Source of the DNA: Chamaecrista fasciculata
Taxonomy: Eukaryota; Streptophyta; Magnoliopsida; Fabales; Fabaceae
NCBI GenBank assembly: GCA_003254925.1
Contig: QANZ01046675.1
Location: 100,900-164,899 of the forward strand
Direction: 5' to 3'
DNA length: 64,000 bases
The notes beneath the pieces are model-generated. The model did not search any database and was not told the DNA's origin. It worked only from the letters and a program-made list of their open reading frames with translations. Positions 23,456 to 35,400 of the stretch are shown one piece after another (within the stretch, counting starts at the first letter, position 1; each line of letters opens with the position of its first letter). Position numbers and translations under genes: made by a program.

Positions 23456-26400
23456 TCACACTGTGTAAGCTGATTGTATTGCATTCAGGTCCAAGTTTTT
23501 AAGTCTCAAAACATACTCTACATGTCCTCTCAGATTGTGTAATTCTCCCAGCCTGCCAAGTTTGATGCATTTTTTAATTAGAGTTAGCATAATATGAGAA
23601 TTAAAAAAAAAAAAGTGAAAAGAGCCCTTTCTGAGCATTTGATAAACTAAGAACTGTCTTTTGATATATGATAATGGAAAAACTTGTACAAACTTCCTTA
23701 TATCTTTGCCATAAGTTTTCTCAAATTTTAATCTTTATTTATATATATTGACTAATCAATTTAGTTCCAGGATTATATTGACAATGTTGTTTCAGTCTTT
23801 ATATTTTTGAAATAATTGATTTAGTTCCTGAAAGTTCATGACCCCTTGTAATTTAGTCCTTCTAAGGATTGAATTGTACAATGATAGGGTACTCATGGAG
23901 GGACTAACTAGCAACGAGTCATAAGTTTCGGGGATTGAATCAAGCATTTCAATAAATTAGGGACTAACTTGATAGTGACCATATAATCTAAGGACTAAAA
24001 AGTAAGTTTACTAATATATATATATATATATGTTCTCTTTTCTATGACTGGTCATGTAAAAGGTTATCTTTTGCATTATCTCTCTTTTTTCTAAGTTTAG
24101 GCCTACATGAAAACAATTTGTTTCAATTTCATCATCCTAGTGTACTAAAGTGAAATCAACACCATCTTTCAATGACCAAATAAAATTGCAAAAGTCTTAA
24201 ACTTTGGGTTGAAATGAAATTACCTAGCTATTTCGGCACGACGCCTGGCCTGTTCCACAATCAAAGAAGATGATTGCCTTCCAAGGTTGACCTCCAAATT
24301 CTTCATCTGTAGGCTTTTCTGAGAAAGAAGCCACTTTGCAGCCCTATCTTCCTTTCCATAGTCCTTTTTAGTAGAGAAAGCAGTCTGTTTGAACACAAAA
24401 GTAAATTAATCTCACTCATAAGCTATAAGTAATCACTAAATAGTACCTGAAATATTATTTATAGGGACTAAATAGTAGAGAAATGCATTTTTTGATCCCA
24501 AAACGTCGACTATTTAGTACCTGAAATATTATTTATAGGGACTAAATAGTTAATGTTAGTTAAAAAATGAGGAACTAAAATGTGTATTTTCAATATTTAA
24601 GAGAATAAATCATAATTTTAGGATAAATTGAAGGATTAAAAAAGTAAGTTTCCTTAAAGAAATGTGTACTAAGTAGTAAGTAAGTACTAACCTTTCTATC
24701 AAATACTAGATTCCAGGCTTCTCCACTCAAAGCATAGCGAACTATAAACTTGATGATGTCCAAAGGTATATAAAAGATTAAACTGTATAGCCATATAATA
24801 CCAGCCCATCCCCATCCAATGCCTGTAATATAAGCAAAGCTGATATGTGCGTACACTGCTATTAATGTGGCCACCTGATCAATATAAAAATCAAACCATC
24901 ATTCTAGAACTGGAAAATAAACTGAGAGTAAAACATACTTTTTAGTCCTTAAATTTATTTCAAAACTAAGATTTAGTCTCTGGACATTGGAAATACGTTT
25001 TTTTTCTGTTTTTTTTTCTTTTTATAAACATCAATTATTTAGTTCTCACAGATGACATTTGTTAAGAAAATCAGGGTCCAAAAATTATATTTCCAATATA
25101 CAGGGACTAAATATTAGTTTTTAGACAAATTCAAGGACCAAAAACTAAGTTTTCTCTTAGCTTAAGTTCCTTGAAGTATCTTTGGCTAGCTAGTACACTG
25201 AAATTACCAGTTGAGCAATAACAAAGGCACACATCAAGAGAATTCCAGGTCTCTCTAGAAATGACCACCCTTGACTTCTTGTTACAAAAATCAAAGCCTG
25301 GCTGATTATGCTAACTTGCAAGTATATAGCTGATGAAACTTTCTCACTGTCACTGGATATGGAGTGTACATGGAAGTGGGTCTGCAGAAACAAAATCATT
25401 GAGCATCAATATATATTTTTGGTTCATTTAAGTTGTAGATTTTTTTCATTTTGAATATTGGCATAATGTTCATGGATAAATTATGAGACCCAAGTAGGGA
25501 TATGATGATCATGGTAAGGTTTGGATAGGGTACTATGATTCCCGTGCTTAGATCTGGACATGAGTAAGAATCAAAATCAATCCCCATCCCCGGACCCTAT
25601 GAATAATCAAATCCCCATACTCAGATCCAGACCAAGATAAATTTTAAAATATCTTTTTTTTTTTTATGAAATGAAAATTTATTTTCATCAATATCTTACA
25701 TCTAGAACTACCAAAATGAATTATAAACATGAATGTACAATTAGATTACCTCACTATGTAATCATAAATATTTTAAAATTTTATCCTTACAATTTTATAT
25801 TTTCTTAATACATAAAGTTAAAAATATTAATTTTTATATATAAAAATAAATATTTACTATTACGAGTAGGATATCTCCTTAATCATCCCTAGACTCGGAC
25901 CCAATACTCATTGGCCATTATTGTCATTGGATGAGTATTTTGAACCAAGTGTGACCTTAACTCCCTAAAAATATTAGTGATGAGAACCAAGACATTGTAG
26001 TCCAATAATAATCCCATTCTACTCGATATGAAACTTAAACACCTCATACTACTCGAGTCCTCATCAACAAAAAAGGAAAAAAGAAATATACAGTTTTTAC
26101 CTCAAAGAAAGTGGTCTTGACTACTGCCCAGTAGAACAGAACAGTGACCAAAGCAAGGTAAGTGCCAATGACAATTCCAGTTGCAAATATCTCTGGCAGC
26201 TTCCAACTGTCAGGCGTCCGGGATGGCTTTACTCGATCTGTAGATATGGTCATGATAGTCCCTACATGCCAACATTTATTTGAGTGCAAACCTTATCTAT
26301 CTATAATTTTTTCTAGTTGTATACTTATTATTATTACTCTGAGATTTCAAAAGAACAAGAAGTAGTGTAGTGTAGTGTATCATGATATCTGCATAATAGG

Positions 26401-29400
26401 TGCAGCTAGTTTTTAATCAAACTCAGGGATTAAAGAAAAACAGCTTTGATTTCATGAAACACTTCTGCATTATTACCAGAAGAAAATTGCAGATGAAAAA
26501 CAATTTCAGTTTACAACAAAGAATTTAGCAGTTTATGGGTGACATAAGATGAAAGTCTGTGTTGAGGTTGATTGAAAAAGTCCCACAATGCATAGAAATG
26601 GAAATGTGGGTGGGCCTCAACACAATGTATAGGGGCTTAAGTCAAGTTAGAAGATGCACCAAGTCGATACACTTTAAGCATTATATTTGACTTCTAAATT
26701 CCTTCCTCTCTTGTATTTTAGAGTGTAGAAGGTGTAGTTAAATAGTTCCTTTGAGAGAGCATGAGTGTACTTGATTAGTATATGGGTTGAGAGAATAGTC
26801 TAAAGTAAAAATTTTCGCATAATATTTTCTCTGGTTGTCTCTTTATAATGATCAGGATTTTTTCCCCAATTTGGGGTTTCCATGTTACTTTTTCTTATGT
26901 TATGATTGTATTTTTGTTTCATCTTGTTTTTCTGCTGGGGTATTGTCTTTATGCCCAACAGTTTGGATTATAGATGTACTACGTAATGAGATCATTTTTT
27001 TATACAATGGATTTGCTAAGAGACCAAGGAAAATATATATAGTTTATCTCTTCCTTTTTCTATATTTGTTAGCTGAACAAAAGCTAGTGACTATAGCTTC
27101 CTCCAATCATTCAAATATTCAGTTTCAAGGAGAAGTTTGAAAATAGCAGGTTTTTGGCTCTACAAATGGTTCTTATTTATCTTTATGATTTTTGTTTCCT
27201 TAGAGAAAGAGAGAAAAATTAGAGGGTATGACACATTACCATCATTCAGTATCGCTATAATTAGGACCATGAAAGGTGGAAAGTCATACTCCCAGATCAA
27301 TGCAAGAAGTACAAAACCTAGCTGCAAGAAGCATTGTATGCAATTCCAAACATGCTCAATTTGTAGAATGAGAGTAAAAAAATACATTAAAATAGGGGAA
27401 ATGAAAATGATCTTACCACTATCCTTATGGTTATGGACACTGCATATATCTGCATTGAAGTGAGCTATCAGTTTTACATTCAACAAGGACAAGAGTACAC
27501 AACAGAAAAGATCAATATAAGAATAATTATTTGGATTGTTGGTCTTTATATTTATAATGAATGTTGTTGTACCCTTGGTGCAACGGTAAGGTTGCTGCCT
27601 GGTGACCAAGAGGTCACGGGTTCAAATCTTGGAAACAGACTCTCTGCAAAGCAGGGATAAGGCTGCGTACATCTTGACCCCCCGCAGACCCCACCTAGTG
27701 GGAGCCTCGTGTGGCCACCCTTTTAATGTTTTTGTTACCCACATTTCCATTCTATCATTGTGATATAAAAGAGAAGAGGAAGACTGAACACTGAACTGTA
27801 TAATTTTTCATTCTCTGAAATATAGCCCTGCTGGTTAACACAGCACTGACTATCACACTTAAACCAGGCTCAGTTAAGACTAGATCAGCAGCACTTCTTG
27901 CAGCATCTGTAGAATCCGATACAGCGATTCCGATATCGGCTTTCTTTAAAGCCGGTGCATCATTTACACCATCTCCAGTCATTCCAACTACATGCTTCTT
28001 TTCTTGTAGTATTTTCACAATTTCATACTTATGTTCTGCAAGCATGTCAAGATAAAGTAATCAGTGGATAGACTCATAGACCAATGACATTAAAAACTGT
28101 GTGGTCATATTGTTTTATGTTCTTGAAATTGGTCATACTTATGTTCTTGAATTTTTTTTTTGATTTGACAGAATTCGAGGATCCTTTTGCAATTACATTC
28201 AACCATTTTTTCAATAGCCAGAGTCAAAGTTCCCGAAATTTGTTTTTGCATAAAAATCCCTCCCTCATAGAAACAAGGAGTCAAATGCATAGAAAATTAA
28301 TAGTTAGGGTCTTAAAATAGTATTTTAGCCCAAATTTCTGTTAAATTTTGGATGGAGAGCCCTTTTTTGCTAACGGAGCAAACCTTAGTCCCTAAATTGC
28401 AACTTTTCAAACCACATGGACCTGGTCTCAACATACCCCAAACTACAAGGACCTTATGTGTAATTTACCCTTTATATTTTGAGGTTAGTAACTGAAATGA
28501 AGGTGAAATACATATTGAGAGAAATAACTGGTGAATATTAGGATGAAATACCAGGAAATACACCAGCAAATCCATCTGCCTTCTCAATGAGCTCATCTAC
28601 CGGAAGAGCTTCATGTTCCTCTTTTTCTCGACTCAATAACGAAGAAGAAGGATACATATTCGTCCCCATACCGAGTCTTCGACCGGTCTCTTTAGCAATT
28701 GCCAACTGGTCCCCTGCATTAACATGTAAACTTATTATTTATTTTTGTTTTTTTTTTTGTCTTCCAAACTCTTCAACAGTTTCTAATAATATGAGAAGCA
28801 AATGGAATTTGCTGATGTAGTTGATCACTTCTATCAGCTGATATTTATGTTTTGAGACAAGCATTTTATTGAGAATAATTTGAATTAACTAATACTTTCG
28901 ACAAAGAAGATAAGTATTGTTTTCAACATTGAAGATGCTAATTAAGTTAGAATTTTCTAATCGTAACATTAACATATTATAGTTCCCAAAACACGACCAG
29001 TTCTTATGTATGCCCATAGATATTGAGATGAAACCATTGAGAAATGAAAGAATAATCATCTTTACGAGTGCTAAATCAGAATCTACTACCATAGTGATTG
29101 CTTGAGTAATAAGAAACACAACGAGGAAAATTAATAGGTCACGGTTTAGCAGAAAAATGGAACACTATATAGAACCAGAAACGCAGTCATTACACATAGG
29201 CCTAAATGCAGAAAATCCCCTGAACTTTGGTCAGTGTGCTAAAAACTCCCATGAACTTTGAAAAAATACGAAAAACCCTATGAATTTTCAATTTTGTGCA
29301 AATAACTGTTGTTAAAATTTTTATTGAAAGACTAATTTTTTTTAAAGTTTTTTGGTTACTGTTGATTACCAAAATAGTTAAATCTTAGTATGGATCGGTG

Positions 29401-32400
29401 TAAAATGCAACAATAATCATAAAATTACACAGAAACTTTGGGCGTGTTTGATTTTGTTTTTCAAAATAGTTTTTTGGTTTTAAAAACAACAAACAATGTG
29501 TATTTTTTGTTTTTTAAAACAGAAAATTATTTTTCAAAAACAAAATCAAACACGCTCTTTATCTTTTTTTTTGAATAAAAATCTAAACATATGGGGTTAT
29601 TTAATTTGCACAAAATTGAAAGTTCAAGAAGTCTTTCGTCACTTTTCAAAGTTCAGGGGTTTTTTGCGCAATAACCAAAGTTCAGGGGGATTTTCTACAT
29701 TTTATCCTTGTACATATATCCATTGTCAAGTTCTTGAAACTTCATATTTACCTGTAATCATCTTAACAGCCACTCCAAGATCAAGTGCTCTACGTATGGT
29801 CTCAGCACTGTCATGTCTTGGAGGATCAAACAAGGGCAACAGCCCACAAAAAGTCCATGGATCTCCAGGACTATCCTTGGACTTTTCAGGAACTTCCTGA
29901 ATAAATAATACATAAATTCTCTCATTATGAAAATTTAACAAATTGAAATTAGGTAAAAGCACTTTTTTAGTTCCCAAACTTTACATTAATTTTCAATTTC
30001 GTCCCTAAAGTTTGTTTACTAGTAATTTTGTCCCACAATTTCACATTTTGGTCGATTTTATCTTTTGAACTAATTTTTTCCAATAAATTAACGGCAAACT
30101 CCACATGGCTTACAACTTGTAATGTAAAATTTTTGAAAAAAGAAAAGGTTAGATCATAATTCAAATTGAAAACCACGTGGAGTCTGCTGTTAATTCAATA
30201 GATGGAGTTAGGGTAAAGGATAAAATCAACCAAAATGTGAAACTTTAGAGATAAAATTGACATTAAACAAACTTTGGGGACGGAATTGAAAGTCAGTGTA
30301 GAGTTTGGGGGACCAAAAAGGTGTTTTTCCTTGAAATTATTATAAAAATTTTGGTTTCAGAATTTGCCTCTTATGAACAAGTTGATATCTTTTTTGCTTC
30401 ATAGCATTCTACTTTCAGTAGGAAATGAAAAGATGAAGGAAGAAAGGTAAGCTGCCGTACCTGAAAAGCAACTGCAAGAGATCGTAGACCCCTTTCAGCA
30501 TATTTTTCGATGATTGCATGAACTTTTCCGGCAATCTCATCTTTCTCTTGACACATATGTAGAATCTGATATTTCAAAAACAACATAGAGAAGAGAGTAA
30601 TAGTACTATATCATTAAATATTGAAAACCTCAAGTCTATTAAGGGAATAAGGAATAAGTTTAAAGATAGCTAGTCAGCATTTTTCTTGCATTTTCATACC
30701 TGTTCTGGGGCTCCTTTGCTGGCTCTGTACCAGTTTCCATCAGACTCAATATATGTAATAGCAGTGCGTTTGTCTACCGGATTGAATGGAAAAAAATGAA
30801 CTTCGGTGATGTCTTTACGTGCCTGCACAGTAAAAGAAGAAATTGTTATTCTGTAAGTACTACAATAGTACTATTAGTTCATGTTAAAAGGTAGTTAAAA
30901 AAACTTCAGTTCAAAATAAGGTTACCTCCTTTGGATCAGCTAGCATATTAACAATGGCAGCATCAATGGCATCCTGATTTTCCATTCTAGCTGCCCTGGC
31001 TGCTAGTAGGACAACCATATCTTTGGTCATATTGTTGCTAAAGACCTGTTCAGTATTTATATTAAGACATGTGAAATTCTACTAGGAACTCAGAAGCAAA
31101 CCATTAACTTTACACTTAGTGGTAAAACTCTTGTACCTGAGAAATTTTTGCATAGGTCAAAACCTCATTTTGGTCCTCAAACAATAGGGTGAATTCTGTT
31201 TTGCTCCTTAAACTCTTTTTGGTTCCGTTTTGTTCCTCAAACTTTCTCATTTATTTTATCACAACTCATGAGTACAGAATGGACTTTATCTTATAATTTG
31301 ATGACCAAAATGAGGTTTTGACCTTTTTTCATATTAATTCATTATGTTCTCCTTCGTCATAAAAATGTTTAGACAATTTTATCCTCGTTATAATACAAAA
31401 TCTACTACTTTTATGGACAACTCGGTTAAACATTGCATGCATGCAATCTTTTATACCTCAATAAGGTTTAGATCAACACTTAGGCGATTAAGGGTAAGAG
31501 TTCCAGTTTTGTCACTGCATAGGACATCCATGCCCGCCATTTCCTCAATTGCAGTCATTCTTTTTGTGATGGCTCCCTTGATAATGAAAGAAGAAAAGAT
31601 AAAGTATAAACATTATATCAGCATATTGACATGCTATAGTGCAACAAGTTTGAACATTGGTCAAAACATCATTTTGGTCCCTGAACTATAGGGTGGATTC
31701 CGTTTTGGTCCATAAACAAATTTTCGTTCCGTTTTAGAACTCAAACTTTTATATTTGTTCCATTGTTAGTCCAAAACATGATTTTGTCTAGTTTGTGTCG
31801 TTATCTCTAACCTGAACAATTGAGATGGACGATTTCTCTCATACGTGTCCTAACATGTGATCTAGCATATAGAGAAAGAAAAATCCTCCTTCTTAATCAC
31901 AAACTAGAGATGAATTTGTGGTTGATTTTTCTTTTTAGGAAAGAAGATTTTTCATTTTTTTGTCTCTGTCAACTCATTTATTAGGATACATACGAGAGAG
32001 AAATTGCTTAGGTTAGGCGTCCAGCTCAGAGATAACGGCAAAAATTAGATAGAATCACGATTGAGACTAGTGCTGGAACAAGTGCGAAAGTTTAAGGACC
32101 AAAGCAGAACGAAAAATAGTTTAGGGATCAAAACAAAATTCACCCTATAGTTGAGGAACCAAAATGAAGTTTTGAACTTTAAAGATCGCATATATTTAAC
32201 TTGACTCCATCAAAATTCAATGATGTCCTCATAACCATCAGAATTTTGGCCCTAAATTACTACAAGACTGTATCACGCCTGAGAATGTTGCACCTGCTGT
32301 GATAGTCGATGAGAGCCAATTGCAAGTGTTACAGATAACACTGTTGGCATAGCTATGGGTATTCCTCCTATTAAGAGAACAAGAAGATTGTTGATTCCAT

Positions 32401-35400
32401 TCCTATACGAACGCTGCTGTACCGCATACATTACTATGATTTCAAGAATCATCCCTACAGCAATAGAGCAAATGCAGAAGTTCCCAATTGCAGTCAGGAC
32501 CTGCAGAAAAGCAATCAATAATGATTAAACCAGAATTCAATTCTTTCCCTCAGTTAATAGACATAACAAAACATGAACATGCTGGAAATTTTATCTATAA
32601 CCAGATAAGTTTTATTAATGTCACTAGACAAATTTGCCTTGATCAGAATTCAGAAACATGGTGGTCTGGAACTATCAAGATCTTTTAAGTTTTGATGCAA
32701 GTTGAAATGTGGTTGAACTAAGTTTCATAATATTTACTTATAAGAATATACAGTTCCTAAGGCTTGAAACTAATTGTCAAAACTTTCTTATTCAATAACA
32801 ACAAGGAAACTTTCCAGATTAGACCTTCAGATTACCAAGGAAAATCACTACAAATAATAAGTGACCCTTGAGAAAATGAAATGCTTCTTGTTAGTAATCT
32901 TAAAAAATTGAACATAAATCATTCCTTTAAACTTATTTCTTCTGCTACCTCATTTTGTCAAACTTGTTGGTACAGAATAAGAAGACACTTCTTGCTAGTT
33001 GATTGGTTAAACAAACCAGAATCTACAATACCAGGAACACTTCATTTTAAGAAATGAGCCTACTTCTAGCTTCTTGTTAACTTCTTGGTTTATTACATTT
33101 CTTATCATGTGAACATTATAAAATAATCTAAAAGTCACCTTTTGAAAATGTCCAACAACTATGGTACTATCAACTAAGTGTGCCGCCTTTCCAAAAAAGG
33201 AGTGAACTCCTGTTGCTATGACTACAGCTTCAATCTCTCCCTGCTTACATGTTGAGCCGGAAAAGACTCCATCTCCGCTCTTCTTCGTGACCGGCAGTGA
33301 TTCTCCAGTAAGGGCTGACTGTAGAGAACTATCTAAGTTAAAACCTAAGACAACTAATAAACTCCATCTTGACCAATCAAAAACAGGTTATGTTATGATA
33401 AGACACATAGTGAAGCCAATTTTTGGGAAACCATTGTAACTAAGTATTGAAAGATTCATTCTTAGTTTTTTTTTGGGGGGTTACCCATCCAGTATCTGTG
33501 TCTTCACCCAACGATGACTGCATGAGTGCATTCACAAAGTCTTAAACCCGAGACCTTGCCTAAGTGATACCGAACTACTTACCACTTAGACCAACCTCAC
33601 ATTGGTATTCATTCTTAGTTTAACAAACACTTGCCTGGTCAACTTTTAGTGAGTCTCCTTCAAGAAGGCGGGCATCAGCCGGAATGATATCTCCCAGCTT
33701 AATGCTGATTATATCTCCTGGTACTAAAATAGATGCATCTTGTTCTTGCCAATTCCTATCTCTCAGAACCTGGATAATTTGATGTCATAGAAAGTCCTTT
33801 TGTTAAATGATGAATATTTTTTTTTTTTTTTAATTTGTACTAAGACATAGTTAATGAATTTCAAAGATGGAGCTTATTGTAGAAGAGGTAAATATACCTT
33901 TGCTTTAGGAGCTAAACGAGCCATCAATGCTGCCGCTGCATTCCCAGCATTATTTTCTTCAATAAAACTAATTGTGGAGTTTAGCACCAGTAGGCATACA
34001 ATCCCTACAAAGTCCTGCCAATCAGGACCCTCCCCCTGAAATATCACCCAAAGAAAGAAATGAGGAATGAAAAAGTAAAGGCTAAAATGCACATAACTCC
34101 CATAAACTTTAGTCACTGTGCAAACCCCTCTTGAACTTTGAGATATAACGAAAGACCCCTTGAACTTTTGATTTTGTGCAAATAACCCCCATTTGTTAAA
34201 ATTTTCATTAAATTTATAATTTTTTTAGTGTTATGTTTTATAAATTTAATGTAAATTTTAACAAATGAAAATTAATTATTATTGAATGTAATTATATCTC
34301 TTATTCCAAAATTAAAATTAATTATTATTGAAATTAATAGTAGCAAAAAAACTAAAAATTTCCTGATTTTTTTCAATGAAAATTCTAACACTAGGGAGTT
34401 ATTTGCACAAAATAAAAAGTTCATGGAGTCTTTATTTCAAAGTTCAAGGGGATATTTTTGTACGATAACTAAAGTTCAAGGAAGTTTTATGCATTTTAGC
34501 CAAAAGTAAAAGGAAACAGCTTACATGGAAAGAAGTTAACATAAGCAAATAAGATCACTATAGAACATTAGTTTTGTCATGCACTCACTCCTCCATTAGC
34601 AAGGACAATTGCCATCACTGCAGCTGCTTCCATAACCCATGACAGAGGATTCCACATAAAACTAAGGAACTTCAATATTTTATTCTCCTGCATCAATATA
34701 TGGTGGTGGGGGATACAGTCAGGATTACTAACTTCAGTTAGGCACATAATAAAGCTATCTATACTGGTGCTTGAAAAATGGCATTGCTTCTTTTGTGTCT
34801 TTATAGTAAGCAACATTAAAGCAATACTGAACAGATGAAGCTTTAAATTCTATATTCAACTGTGACTTCCATCAACCAAAATGCAATGGAAAAAACTAAT
34901 TTTTAACTCTAGTGCGTTGATGTCTGAGGGTAGGTGAAGTACTGCATTATTTATATTTGTTTCAAAATAATCTTAAAAGGCCAAATAACACTTTTAGTCC
35001 CATATATTTGGATTAGATTTCAGTCTGGTCCTTTATTTTTTTTAAAAAAAAAATTGGTCCTTCATGTTTTCAGGATTTTCACATTTTGGGCCAAAACCCA
35101 CTTTCAACACCCAATTTGACCTCGTTTGCCAATGGCTCCAATCAAGCAGAGAAGACTTTTCAATAGTAACCTTTAGCTCCAAACTCTTCGTATTCAAATT
35201 TGAAACAAGATATAGTCAGCTTCACATGTTTGACTGTGAAATGAGTGGCTCACTTTCGGGGTTTGATTTGACCTTGTTTGTTAATGGCTCCAGCAAGGCA
35301 GAGAAATAACTTGTCAAAAGCAATCCGTAATTCCAAACTTTTTGCATTCGAACTTGAAATAAGAGAGATATAATTACATTCAATTGTTTGGGATCAAAGT

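Noticed and set aside
27160..27609. 149-codon minus-strand frame
   Set aside because: It runs through two true H+-ATPase exons in a reading that continues into introns and the Au SINE; only the exon parts are coding.
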